Notes: generated by a model from the letters alone, not told the origin. 60,911 nucleotides of DNA from Phycicoccus sp. (GCA_017993715.1 JAGOME010000014.1:1-60911), one strand, 5' to 3'. Positions 49,416 through 58,465 are shown, counted from the stretch's first letter. Numbers and translations: made by a program.

Positions 49416-51356
49416 TCAGGTGGCGGGCGCGACGGTGAGTGGCAGCAGGGTGCGACCCGTGGGGCCGATCTGGATTGAGGTGCCCAGTTGCGGGCACACG
49501 CCGCAGTCGAAACACGGTGTCCACCGGCAGTCCTCGACCTCGCTCTCATCGAGCGCGTCGAGCCAGTCCTGCCAGAGCCATTCCTTGTCCAGGCCGGAGT
49601 CGATGTGGTCCCAGGGCAGGACTTCGGACTCCTCGCGCTCGCGCGTCGTATACCAGGCGACATCGACCGGCAGGTCGGCGAACGCCTGCTCCGCAGCGGC
49701 CATCCACCGGTCGTAGGAGAAGTGCTCGCTCCACCCATCGAAGCGACCACCGGCCCGCCACACCTCCTCGATGACGCCGCCGACTCGACGGTCACCGCGG
49801 GAGAGCAGGCCCTCGACGATGCCCGGCTTGCCGTCGTGATAGCGGAACCCGATCGAGGAGCCGTAGCGGCGGTCGGAGCGGATCGCCTGACGCAACTTGT
49901 CCAACCGGGCGTCGGTCTCCTGCGCCCCGAGCTGTGCTGCCCACTGGAAGGGTGTGTGCGCCTTGGGGACGAACCCGCCGATGGAGACCGTGCACCGGAT
50001 GTCACGCCGCCCGCTCACCTCGCGCCCGGTCTCGATGACGCGCTTGGCGAGCTCGGCGATCTGGAGGACGTCCTCGTCGGTCTCGGTCGGCAGCCCGCAC
50101 ATGAAATAGAGCTTGACCTGCCGCCAGCCCGCCCCGTAGGCGGCCGCGACCGTCGCGATGAGGTCGTCCTCGGTCACCATCTTGTTGATGACCTTGCGGA
50201 TGCGTTCGCTGCCCCCCTCAGGAGCGAAGGTGAGGCCCGAGCGGCGCCCGTTACGAGTCAGCTCGTTGGCGAGGTCAATGTTGAACGCGTCGACGCGGGT
50301 GCTCGGCAGGGACAGCCCGACCTGCTCCCCCTCATAGCGGTCGGCCAGCCCCTTGGTGATCTCGGCGATCTCGGAGTGGTCGGCGCTGGACAGCGACAGC
50401 AGCCCGACCTCCTCGAACCCGGTCGCGTCCAGACCCTGCTGCACCATCTCGCCGATCCCGGTGATCGAGCGTTCGCGCACGGGGCGGGTGATCATGCCGG
50501 CCTGACAGAACCGGCAGCCGCGCGTGCAGCCCCGGAAGATCTCGACGGACATCCGCTCGTGGACACTCTCGGCGAGCGGGACGAGCGGCTGCTTGGGATA
50601 GGGCCAGGCGTCCAGATCCATCACGGTGTGCTTGGTCACCCGCCAGGGCACGCCCGGCTGGTTGGGCGCGACGCGTTGGATCCGCCCGTCCGGCAGGTAG
50701 GACACGTCATAAAGGGAGGGCACGTAGACGCCCCCCGTGCGGGCCAGACGCAGCAGCAGCTCGCGGCGACCACCCGGCATTCCCTCGCGTTTCCACGCCC
50801 CGACGAGGTCGGTGATCGTCAGGACGGCCTCTTCGCCGTCGCCGACGACCGCGGCGTCGATGAACCGGGCGATCGGCTCGGGGTTGAATGCCGCGTGTCC
50901 CCCGGCGATGACGATCGGGTGCCGGTCATCGCGGTCCGCGGCGTGCAGCGGAATGCCGCCAAGGTCCAAGGCGGTGAGCATGTTCGTGTAGCCCAGCTCA
51001 GTGGAGAACGACAGCCCGAACAGGTCGAAGTCGCCCAGGGCCCGGTGGGCGTCCACGGTGAACTGCGGGACGCCGTGCTCGCGCATGAGCGCCTCGAGGT
51101 CCGGCCACACGGCATACGTGCGTTCGGCGAGGGCATCGGGGCGCTCGTTGATGACTTCGTAGAGGATCATCGAGCCCTGGTTGGGGACCCCAACCTCATA
51201 GGCATCGGGGTACATCAGCGCCCAGCGGACGGTCGCGTCCCCGGCGAGGTCCCAGTCCTTGACGGTGGAGTTGAGCTCACCGCCGACATACTGGATTGGC
51301 TTGCTGACCTGCGTCAGCAGCGGCTCCAAGGCGGGGAAGATCGACTCACCGGGCAT
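49416..51356 (-). CDS. B12-binding-domain radical SAM protein (TIGR03960 family)
   Basis: 646 aa. The N-terminal domain (residues about 40-220) has a B12-binding-like fold (LFGLSFSTELGYTNML, VIAGGHAAFNPEP). The radical SAM core carries the 4Fe-4S ligands in FRGCTRGCRFCQAG (C-x3-C-x2-C). A C-terminal Cys cluster (WTPCFDCGVCPQ) suggests another cluster or zinc. Its usual partner is the DUF2344 protein. The reaction is unknown; an RNA or ribosomal modification is a common guess. Codon use is ordinary. Confidence 0.9.
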   Translation of the reverse strand: MPGESIFPALEPLLTQVSKPIQYVGGELNSTVKDWDLAGDATVRWALMYPDAYEVGVPNQGSMILYEVINERPDALAERTYAVWPDLEALMREHGVPQFTVDAHRALGDFDLFGLSFSTELGYTNMLTALDLGGIPLHAADRDDRHPIVIAGGHAAFNPEPIARFIDAAVVGDGEEAVLTITDLVGAWKREGMPGGRRELLLRLARTGGVYVPSLYDVSYLPDGRIQRVAPNQPGVPWRVTKHTVMDLDAWPYPKQPLVPLAESVHERMSVEIFRGCTRGCRFCQAGMITRPVRERSITGIGEMVQQGLDATGFEEVGLLSLSSADHSEIAEITKGLADRYEGEQVGLSLPSTRVDAFNIDLANELTRNGRRSGLTFAPEGGSERIRKVINKMVTEDDLIATVAAAYGAGWRQVKLYFMCGLPTETDEDVLQIAELAKRVIETGREVSGRRDIRCTVSIGGFVPKAHTPFQWAAQLGAQETDARLDKLRQAIRSDRRYGSSIGFRYHDGKPGIVEGLLSRGDRRVGGVIEEVWRAGGRFDGWSEHFSYDRWMAAAEQAFADLPVDVAWYTTREREESEVLPWDHIDSGLDKEWLWQDWLDALDESEVEDCRWTPCFDCGVCPQLGTSIQIGPTGRTLLPLTVAPAT

Positions 51357-51407
51357 CCGTCAAGGGTAAGTCGCCCGGGGGACCTCCCGAAATCAAGGGC
51401 CACGCAG

Positions 51408-51467
51408 TGACGCGCCTTCCGAGAAATGGCGTGGCGATCGCCGCGTCACATCCCGAAAGGCGCGTCA
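51408..51467. repeat. Long inverted repeat between fadD and the radical SAM gene
   Basis: TGACGCGCCTT (51408-51418) and AAGGCGCGTCA (51457-51467) are perfect 11-bp arms. An inner CGCGTCA copy at 51442-51448 offers an alternative pairing. Probably the fadD terminator. Confidence 0.7.
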
Positions 51468-51486
51468 GCGCAGCGGCTCAGCTGGC

Positions 51487-53361
51487 TCAGCCGGCGTAGT
51501 GCGCGTCCAGCAGCTCGCTGTAGCGCTCGGTCACGACCTTGCGCTTGAGCTTCAGGCTCGGCGTGAGCTCGCCATCCTCAACGGTCAGGTCATGGTCGAG
51601 GATCGTGAACTTCTTGATCGTCTCCCACCGGTTCAGGCCCGCGTTGAGCTGGTCAACGTAGCCCTGCACCATCTCGCGCGTCTTGGGGTCGGCGGCAATC
51701 TGCGCGTACGTCTTGCCTGCGAGCCCGTTGCTGTCCGCCCAGCCCTGGATCGCGTCCGGGTCGAGTGTGACCAGGGCACTGACGAAGTTGCGGTTGTTGC
51801 CGTAGACGACGAGCTGGCTGACGAACGGGCAGATGCCCTTGAAGGTCGACTCGATGACCGACGGGGCCACGTACTTGCCGCCGGAGGTCTTGAACAAGTC
51901 CTTCTTGCGGTCAGTGATCTTCAGGAACCCGCGATCATCGAGCTCACCGATATCGCCGGTGTGCATCCAGCCGTCCGCATCGAGCGCCTCGGCCGTCGCA
52001 TCCGGGTTGTTGTGGTAGCCCTGCATGATGCCGGGTCCCCGTAGCAGGATCTCGCCGTCTGAGGCCATCATCATCTCGGTCCCCGGCAGGGCCCAACCCA
52101 CGGAGCCGTACTTGTAGGCCTTGATCCGGTTGACGAAGGAGGCGGCGCTGGTCTCCGTGAGGCCATAGCCCTCGGCGATCTGCATGCCCATGCCGTCGAA
52201 CCAGCGAGCGATGTCCTGGTTCAACGCGGCCGAGCCCGAGATGAAGAACCGGACGCGTCCGCCGAAGCGCTCGCGGATCTTGGCCCCGATGATCTTGTCT
52301 GACAGCCCGAACTGCAGCGCCAGCAACCCGGAGGGTGCCTTGCCCTGCTCGCGCAACTCGGAGACCTCGCGGCCGACACCGCTGGCCCAGGTGAACAGCT
52401 TGGCTTTGACGCCGCCCTCGGCGGCCATCATCGTCGAGATCCGGCCGTAAGCCTTCTCGAAAATGCGGGGTGCCGCACCCATGAAGGTCGGCTGCACCAC
52501 GGCGAGGTTGTCGACGATCTTGTCGATCCGGCCATCGATGGCGGTCGGGAAGCCGATCTGGATCGGCAGCGTGAGCAGCACCTTGCCGAAGACGTGCGCG
52601 AGAGGCAGCCAGAGGTACTGCAGGTCATCCGGGCTGAGAATCTTGACGGCCTCGGTCGCGGAGGCCTCGTAGGTCCAGGCATCGTGCAGGAGTCGCACGC
52701 CCTTGGGCCGGCCGGTGGTGCCTGAGGTGTAGATGATCGTGGCGAGCTGGTCTGGGCCGCAGCCATCGATCCGCTCATCGATCGCTCCCGGGTGCTCGGC
52801 GACGTAGGCCCGGCCAGACTCCTCAAGGTCTGCCAGGGTCATCACCCAATCGTCGAGCTCGACGCCAGCGGGGTCGATGACGACGACGGCCTTGACGGCG
52901 GGGGTCTGCTCCCGGATGGAACGCAACTTGTCGACCTGGGCGGCATTCTCGGCGAAGACAATCCGCGAGCCTGAGTCGCTGAGGATGAAGGCGACGTCAT
53001 CGGCGATCGTCGTCGGGTAAATCGTCGTGGTCGCAGCCCCCGCGGACATGACGGCCAGATCGGCGTGCGCCCACTCCAAGCGGGTGCCGCTGGCGATGGC
53101 GACCCGCTCCTCGGGCTCGATGCCGAGCGCCAGGAGCCCACCGGCGTAGGCGTCGGTGCGGGCCTTGGTCGCTTCCCACGTGTCGGTGCGCCAGTCATCA
53201 CCGCCAGGACCGACAACGGCATACATGAACGCCGGGGCTTTGGGGGTCTTGGCGACCCGATCCCGGTAGAGATGGCCGACACTCGGGGCGCGGTTCTCGA
53301 CGAGGGCGAGCGCGACGTCCTCGTCGGCGGGGGTGCGGAATTGGGCGGTGACAGTGGCCAT
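51487..53361 (-). CDS. Long-chain acyl-CoA synthetase (FadD15-like)
   Basis: Activates fatty acids with ATP and CoA. 624 aa ANL-superfamily enzyme. The P-loop motif is TIIYTSGTTGRPKGVRLLHD (residues about 209-228). Later come AEGYGLTETSA, the hinge region MHTGDIGELDDRGFLKITDR, and the catalytic lysine near the C-terminus (LTPSLKLKRKVV). Length and motif spacing match FadD15-type proteins. It stands alone with its own promoter region (53362-53458). Confidence 0.94.
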   Translation of the reverse strand: MATVTAQFRTPADEDVALALVENRAPSVGHLYRDRVAKTPKAPAFMYAVVGPGGDDWRTDTWEATKARTDAYAGGLLALGIEPEERVAIASGTRLEWAHADLAVMSAGAATTTIYPTTIADDVAFILSDSGSRIVFAENAAQVDKLRSIREQTPAVKAVVVIDPAGVELDDWVMTLADLEESGRAYVAEHPGAIDERIDGCGPDQLATIIYTSGTTGRPKGVRLLHDAWTYEASATEAVKILSPDDLQYLWLPLAHVFGKVLLTLPIQIGFPTAIDGRIDKIVDNLAVVQPTFMGAAPRIFEKAYGRISTMMAAEGGVKAKLFTWASGVGREVSELREQGKAPSGLLALQFGLSDKIIGAKIRERFGGRVRFFISGSAALNQDIARWFDGMGMQIAEGYGLTETSAASFVNRIKAYKYGSVGWALPGTEMMMASDGEILLRGPGIMQGYHNNPDATAEALDADGWMHTGDIGELDDRGFLKITDRKKDLFKTSGGKYVAPSVIESTFKGICPFVSQLVVYGNNRNFVSALVTLDPDAIQGWADSNGLAGKTYAQIAADPKTREMVQGYVDQLNAGLNRWETIKKFTILDHDLTVEDGELTPSLKLKRKVVTERYSELLDAHYAG

Positions 53362-53458
53362 GGGGCAAGCGTCCTCAGCGTTGGGGGCGTTGTTTCCGGA
53401 ATGCTGTCACACCCGTGGCGCCGGAACCACCCCGTTGGCCCCCGAAGTTACCGGCCAG

Positions 53459-54427
53459 TTACCGGGCTGGCAGGCTCAGGATCGCTCGGCACCGCGACAC
53501 GTCCTCCGTCATCGTGTCGATGAGCTCCTGGATCGAGTCGAACTTCAGGGTCGGCCTGATGTGTTCGACGAACTCGACCATGACCTTTTCGTCGTAGAGG
53601 TCCAGATCCGTGCGGTCCAGGACGTAGGCCTCGACAGTGCGACGGTCCAGGGTGTCGAAGGTCGGGTTGGTCCCGATCGAGATTGCGGCCGGCATTCGGC
53701 GGTCCGCCTCGCCCTCGGGACGATCCAGCCGGGTCAACCAGCCGGCGTAGACGCCCTCGGCGGGGATGTAGCCCAGCGCGTCTGCGGCGAGGTTGGCCGT
53801 GGGGAAGCCCAGCTCCCGCCCCCGGTGGTGCCCGTGGACGACGACGCCGACCACCCGGTGCGGCCGCCCAAGAATGGCCGCGGCCGGCGCGACGTCACCC
53901 GCCGCAAGATGCCGGCGCACCTGGGTTGAGGACCATCGGACACCCTCGCCGACGTCGTCGATGACGATGACCTCGAAGCCGAAACGCTCCCCTAGCTCGT
54001 GCAGAGTCCCCACGTCCCCGCTGTTGCGGTAACCGAATCGTGTGTCGACACCCACGACGACCGCCATGGCATCCAGACCCCGCACAAAGGTGCTGCGCAC
54101 GAAGTCCTCGGGTGACTGCTGGGCGAACTCGGTCGTGAAGTCGAGCACGAGCAGTCCGTCGAGGCCGGCCTGCGCCAACAGCTCGTCGCGGATCTCGCCG
54201 GGTGCGATGAGGGCCGGGGCCTCGGCGGGGCGCAGCACGGCCACCGGGTGAGGCTCGAATGTCACCGCCACGGCTGGCACGCCACGATTCTCGGCAACTC
54301 TCATGGCAGCCCTGATCACCTCAAGGTGGCCGCGGTGGACCCCGTCGAAGTTGCCGAGGGTGACCACGCAGGGACGCAGCCCCGCCGGGGTCTGCGAAAG
54401 ATCGGTCCAGCGAAGCACGGGGGACAC
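53459..54427 (-). CDS. ribF: Bifunctional riboflavin kinase / FAD synthetase
   Basis: Makes FMN, then FAD. 322 aa. The N-terminal adenylyltransferase domain (residues about 15-185) has VTLGNFDGVHRGH and RWSSTQVRRHLAAGDV. The C-terminal kinase domain has GRELGFPTANL and ISIGTNPTFD. GTG start at 54427, one base after the truB stop at 54429. The rbfA-truB-ribF order is standard. Confidence 0.97.
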   Translation of the reverse strand: MSPVLRWTDLSQTPAGLRPCVVTLGNFDGVHRGHLEVIRAAMRVAENRGVPAVAVTFEPHPVAVLRPAEAPALIAPGEIRDELLAQAGLDGLLVLDFTTEFAQQSPEDFVRSTFVRGLDAMAVVVGVDTRFGYRNSGDVGTLHELGERFGFEVIVIDDVGEGVRWSSTQVRRHLAAGDVAPAAAILGRPHRVVGVVVHGHHRGRELGFPTANLAADALGYIPAEGVYAGWLTRLDRPEGEADRRMPAAISIGTNPTFDTLDRRTVEAYVLDRTDLDLYDEKVMVEFVEHIRPTLKFDSIQELIDTMTEDVSRCRAILSLPAR

Positions 54428-54428
54428 T

Positions 54429-55349
54429 CTACGAAGTTGCGGGGGCGAACACGACGAGGCTCCTCACCGTGGACCCGTTGTCCTCGAGCATCGCGATGAG
54501 CCGCCCGTTCGCGTCGAGGGCGGCCTGCGGTCCGTGGGCCACGCCCGTCGAAGCGATCCGTTGCCCGTAGCCCACGGCTCTCACCTCGGCGTCGCTCAGG
54601 TCGCGAACCTCGAATGCCGTCCGCGCCGCAGCGTCGAGCGGGATCGTCGGCATGGGCGCCGGGGCCAGGGCGTCGAGCTCGGCCAAGGGGTGGGCCTGGT
54701 CGATGCCGAAGCCGCCGACCCGGGTCCGACGCAAGGCGGTCAGGTGTCCTCCGACTCCGAGATCCGCCCCGAGGTCGCGCGCGAGGGCCCGCACGTAGGT
54801 GCCGGACGAGACAGTGACCGCGACCTCCACGTCGAGCGCAGTTCCGCTGTCGAGCAGCACGCGACGAGCCTGCAGGATCTCCAAGCGCGAGACCGTGACC
54901 GGACGAGCCGGCAGCTCGACGTGTTCGCCTGCACGAACCCGGTGATAGGAGCGTTGCCCCGCCACCTTGATGGCCGAGACCGCGCTCGGCACCTGCTGGA
55001 TGTCGCCCGTCAGTCGAGCGACCGCCTGGTCCAACGCCGACGTGGCCACCCCGGCAGCGTCGTGGCTCGACGTGACCTCCCCCTGCGCGTCGTCGGTGAC
55101 CGTCGACTGGCCCAGGCGGATCGTGGCGGTGTAGTCCTTGTCGCACCCGACGAGAAAGGTCAGCAACTTGGTGGCCCGACCCACGCCGAGGACGAGCACA
55201 CCAGTCGCCATCGGGTCCAGCGTGCCGGCATGGCCGACCTTGCGGGTGGCACACAGCCGACGGGCGCGGGCCACGACGTCGTGGCTGGTCCAGTCGGTGG
55301 GTTTGTCGACGACGAGCAGGCCGTCCGAGGTGCCCGGGGTCACGCTCAC
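54429..55349 (-). CDS. truB: tRNA pseudouridine-55 synthase
   Basis: 306 aa. It begins GLLVVDKPTDWTSHDVV. The catalytic aspartate is in KVGHAGTLDPMATGVLVLG (residues about 37-55), followed by YVRALARDLG. Its start overlaps the rbfA stop by 4 bp. Confidence 0.98.
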   Translation of the reverse strand: MSVTPGTSDGLLVVDKPTDWTSHDVVARARRLCATRKVGHAGTLDPMATGVLVLGVGRATKLLTFLVGCDKDYTATIRLGQSTVTDDAQGEVTSSHDAAGVATSALDQAVARLTGDIQQVPSAVSAIKVAGQRSYHRVRAGEHVELPARPVTVSRLEILQARRVLLDSGTALDVEVAVTVSSGTYVRALARDLGADLGVGGHLTALRRTRVGGFGIDQAHPLAELDALAPAPMPTIPLDAAARTAFEVRDLSDAEVRAVGYGQRIASTGVAHGPQAALDANGRLIAMLEDNGSTVRSLVVFAPATS

Positions 55350-55822
55350 GCGGGGTCGGCGACCGCGGTGTCGGAGTCGGCGTCGCTGTCCTGGGCGTCC
55401 TCGTCATGCGGCCGCCGGTAGGGGTCGGCCTCACCGGCGTAGTGGGCGCCCTGCGCGGTGGCTGCGACCTGGGCGTCGCGCTCTTTGGCGGCCTTGAGGA
55501 GGTCCTCGAGGTGAGAACTGGTCTCGGGGAGGGCGTCGGGGAAGAACTCAATGGTCGGGGTGAGTCGGATGCCGAGTTCTCGGCCGACGACCGAACGCAG
55601 GCGTCCCTTGTTGGCACTGAGCAGGGCGGCGGTGCGCGTCTGCTGCCGCTCGTCACCGAAGACCGTGTAGAAGATCGAGGCGTTCTGCAGGTCGCCGGTC
55701 ACGCGGACGTCGGTGATCGTCACGAACCCCAGGTCGGGATCCTTGATGACGATGGCCAGGTTCTCGGCGACAACAGTCTTGATGCGGTCGGCGACCTTCA
55801 TGGCGCGGGCAGGATCAGCCAT
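55346..55822 (-). CDS. rbfA: Ribosome-binding factor A
   Basis: 30S maturation factor. 158 aa. The core is RAMKVADRIKTVVAENLAIV, ITDVRVTGDLQNASIFYTVF and LRSVVGRELGIRLTPTIEFF, followed by an acidic disordered tail of about 45 residues (DEDAQDSDADSD). I choose ATG 55822, five bases after AGGAGG; a GTG one codon upstream is equally in frame. It heads the rbfA-truB-ribF operon. Confidence 0.97.
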   Translation of the reverse strand: MADPARAMKVADRIKTVVAENLAIVIKDPDLGFVTITDVRVTGDLQNASIFYTVFGDERQQTRTAALLSANKGRLRSVVGRELGIRLTPTIEFFPDALPETSSHLEDLLKAAKERDAQVAATAQGAHYAGEADPYRRPHDEDAQDSDADSDTAVADPA

Positions 55823-55911
55823 CACGTCCTCCTCGAGGCAGTCGGGCAGGTGGGTCGTGGACTCACCCTATCTGCGGGAGTGCTCTCCCTGCGGCGTATA
55901 ACATCGGGGCT

Positions 55912-56562
55912 GTGATCGATCCGGGCGCCCTGCCTGTTCGCCTGGTGCGAACCGCGCTGCTGGCGCTGGTGGCGATCGGTCTGGGGGCGGCTGGCCACGC
56001 TCTCGCGGGACATCCCGTTTCCTCGGCGGCGCTGCTTACCGCGGCCCTGGTCGTGACTCCCCTGCTCGGCTGGCTCAGCGAACGCACCTGGCAACCGGGG
56101 CGACTGGCTCTGGCCCTCGGCGGCGTCCAGGTCCTCACTCACGTGACTCTGAGCGCAGTGGGCGGCGCGGCATTCCCAGCATCGACCGGCTCACAGACCC
56201 ACGGCCTCGCGGCGCACAGCCTCGCCGCTCACGCCCTCCCAAGTGCGTCTGACCTCGGCGTGGTTGCCGCCACCTCGCCTGCGGGGCACACCGGTCTGCT
56301 CACGACCCTGACCCCAGCCATGCTCATCGGCCACCTGGTCGCCACGATCGCCTCCGCGGTGGCGCTGGCCCGACTCGACGCCGCGGTCGCCACCGTCACC
56401 CATTTCCTGGCGCCGGCCCGCCCCGGCGCGGCGCGCCTGACGATCACAGCACGAGCCCGCTGGGTCCACGCTCATCATCAGCTCCGGTCTGGGCTGGTAG
56501 GCCCCTCGCCCCGCTCGAGCCGCGGCCCGCCGTCGACACGCCTCGGCCTCGCCCTCTCCTGA
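55912..56562 (+). CDS. Hydrophobic membrane protein, first gene of a copper/heme-export module
   Basis: 216 aa with about four to five helices and His-containing loops (QTHGLAAHSLAAHALP, residues about 94-109; TPAMLIGHLVA). I do not recognise the family. GTG start at 55912. The 66 bp to the next gene carry CAGGAGATT, the next gene's ribosome site. Position before a PCu(A)C lipoprotein and a DyP peroxidase suggests a role in copper handling or oxidase assembly. The C-terminal 40 residues are basic and polar. Confidence 0.7.
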   Translation: MIDPGALPVRLVRTALLALVAIGLGAAGHALAGHPVSSAALLTAALVVTPLLGWLSERTWQPGRLALALGGVQVLTHVTLSAVGGAAFPASTGSQTHGLAAHSLAAHALPSASDLGVVAATSPAGHTGLLTTLTPAMLIGHLVATIASAVALARLDAAVATVTHFLAPARPGAARLTITARARWVHAHHQLRSGLVGPSPRSSRGPPSTRLGLALS

Positions 56563-56628
56563 GCGGAGGGAGGTGGGGCCGCACACGCGACCCCACCAAC
56601 CCTTTGGCTCCATCTCCAGGAGATTGCT

Positions 56629-57186
56629 ATGTCCACTACTGCACGCCTCGCGGGCTCCGCGATTGCTCTACTGATCCTCTCCCTGACCGCCTGCGCGGAC
56701 TCCTCCACGTCCGCCTCATCCGAGGGCACCCCCTCGGCGTCCTCGACTGCCACCCCAGCCCTGACCGTGACCGATCCCTGGTGCAAGGCCTCGGCCATGG
56801 AAGGGGAGATGGCCGGCATGACCGGCTGCTTCGGGACCCTGACCAATGCCGGCTCCGCTCCGGTGCAGGTCACCGGTGGCACCTCAACCGCCGCGATGAT
56901 GGTCCAGCTCCACGAGACCGTGATGACCGACGGAGCCATGTCGATGCGAGAGAAGGCCGGTGGCTTCACGGTCCCGGCTGACGGCGTCTTCGAGCTGGCC
57001 CCCGGCGCAAATCACGTCATGCTCATGGAGCTCACGGGCCCCCTGACGGTCGGGGACCAGGTGAGCGTCACCCTGTCCACCGACCAGGGCGAGGTGCCGG
57101 TGTCCTTCTCCGTCCGGGAGTTCTCGGGTGGCAACGAGTCCTACTCTCCCGAGTCCTCGATGTCGCCGATGCCGAGCCATTCGTGA
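56629..57186 (+). CDS. PCu(A)C-type copper chaperone lipoprotein
   Basis: 185 aa. A lipoprotein signal ends at LTAC (Cys-21). After a Ser/Thr-rich linker comes the PCu(A)C domain. The copper-ligand pattern H-M-x(n)-H-x-M is visible as QLHETVMTDGAMSM and ANHVMLMEL. Such proteins carry Cu(I) to the CuA or CuB centre of cytochrome oxidase outside the membrane. It overlaps the next gene by 4 bp (GTGA). Confidence 0.92.
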   Translation: MSTTARLAGSAIALLILSLTACADSSTSASSEGTPSASSTATPALTVTDPWCKASAMEGEMAGMTGCFGTLTNAGSAPVQVTGGTSTAAMMVQLHETVMTDGAMSMREKAGGFTVPADGVFELAPGANHVMLMELTGPLTVGDQVSVTLSTDQGEVPVSFSVREFSGGNESYSPESSMSPMPSHS

Positions 57187-58376
57187 ACGTTGGCGCCAGC
57201 CGTCGCTCGCTGTTGTGGGGCTCGGTCGTCGGCGCTGTGGGCGCTGGGGCGCTCGCCGCGGCCAGCGCGGCAGGCGCCGACGCCACCCCGACGCGGCCCG
57301 GCCGGGCGGAGGATGCGCAATCCCCCGCCACGGCCGTGGCCCGTCGGTTTCGGGGCGCCCGCCAAGCGGGCGTCGTCGAGCAACCGCCGGCGTATGCCGC
57401 GTTCGTCGCTCTTGACCTCCCGGTCACCGCAACCTCGGACACGCTGCGCCGGATCTTCACCGTGTGGACTCAAGACATCGAACGCCTGGTTGTGGGCCGT
57501 CCCGGCCTGGCCGACCTTGAGCCCGAGCTGGCGGCCGTGAGCGCCTCGCTCACTGTGACGGTGGGCGTGGGTCGGCGGGTCGCCGACCTCGCTGGAGCAA
57601 CGGCACCGGAGTGGCTCGCGCCGTTACCGGGGTACCGGATCGACCGGCTCGAGGATCGGTGGTCCGGCGGTGACCTCCTCCTCCAGGTCTGCGCGGCCAG
57701 CCCGACGACGGTGGCCCATGCGGTGCGCCGACTGACCACCGCGGTGGCGTCGCTGGCGACGGTCCGATGGATTCAGCGCGGCTTCCGGGAGCCGTTCGAG
57801 GGTCCAGGTGTCCCCATGCGCAACCTGTTAGGTCAGGTCGACGGCACGATCCAGCCGGCGCTTGATGGTCCCGATGATGCCCTCATCTGGGCCGACGACG
57901 GGCCGGCGTGGCTGCAGGGTGGTACCGGGATGGTCGTGCGCCGGATCGCCATGGCACTAGATACCTGGGACGCGGTCGATCGTCGCGGCAGGGAGCAGGC
58001 CATCGGCCGGCGCCTTAGCGACGGGGCACCGCTCACCGCGCCGGAGGGCGCATCGGCGCAGACCCCGCCGGACCTCCTGGCGACGACTGGCTCTGGCTTC
58101 ACCGTCATCGACCGGGCCGCTCACGTGCGCCGGGCCCAGCCGGCCGCCCCGCAGGAGCGATTCCTGCGTCGGCCGTACTCCTATGACGACGAGGGCAGCG
58201 GGCTGCTGTTCGTCGCCTTTGCGGCCGATGTGCTGCGCCAGTTCCATCCCGTCCAGCAGCGCCTGGCCGACCTGGACCTGCTCAACCTGTGGACGACACC
58301 TGTGGGATCGGCGGTCTTCGCCGTCCTGCCCGGCGCCCGAGAGGGCGAAATCCTGGGCCAGGCCCTGGTGACCTGA
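57183..58376 (+). CDS. Tat-exported DyP-type (EfeB-like) heme peroxidase
   Basis: 397 aa. A twin-arginine signal SRRSLLWGS and hydrophobic stretch (residues about 6-32) precede the DyP domain. The GxxDG catalytic motif appears as LLGQVDGTIQP, with the distal Asp. The proximal heme His is probably in DRAAHVRRAQP and the Arg in FLRRPYSYDD. The start GTG overlaps the chaperone stop. It may use heme or peroxide outside the cell; an iron-release role as in EfeB cannot be shown, since efeU/efeO are absent. Confidence 0.92.
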   Translation: MNVGASRRSLLWGSVVGAVGAGALAAASAAGADATPTRPGRAEDAQSPATAVARRFRGARQAGVVEQPPAYAAFVALDLPVTATSDTLRRIFTVWTQDIERLVVGRPGLADLEPELAAVSASLTVTVGVGRRVADLAGATAPEWLAPLPGYRIDRLEDRWSGGDLLLQVCAASPTTVAHAVRRLTTAVASLATVRWIQRGFREPFEGPGVPMRNLLGQVDGTIQPALDGPDDALIWADDGPAWLQGGTGMVVRRIAMALDTWDAVDRRGREQAIGRRLSDGAPLTAPEGASAQTPPDLLATTGSGFTVIDRAAHVRRAQPAAPQERFLRRPYSYDDEGSGLLFVAFAADVLRQFHPVQQRLADLDLLNLWTTPVGSAVFAVLPGAREGEILGQALVT

Positions 58377-58402
58377 TCGTCCGAGCATCGGGTCACGAAA
58401 AC

Positions 58403-58448
58403 GTGAGCGGGCGGCATTCCGAATCTCTTCGGAATGCCGCCCGCTCAC
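58403..58448. terminator. Bidirectional terminator (CGGCATTC-type stem)
   Basis: Perfect 21-bp arms (58403-58423, 58428-58448) with a TCTC loop, between the DyP gene and infB. The arms contain GCGGCATTCCGAA and its complement. Confidence 0.92.
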
Positions 58449-58465
58449 GATATGGCGGTCGGCCA

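Noticed and set aside
49488-51410. 640-codon frame antisense to the radical SAM gene
   Set aside because: Shadow frame. The opposite strand carries the C-x3-C-x2-C motif and correct length.
53446-53466. Repeated GTTACCGG at the ribF stop as a fadD operator
   Set aside because: Two copies 11 bp apart, one in the ribF stop region; too short and partly coding, so not claimed.
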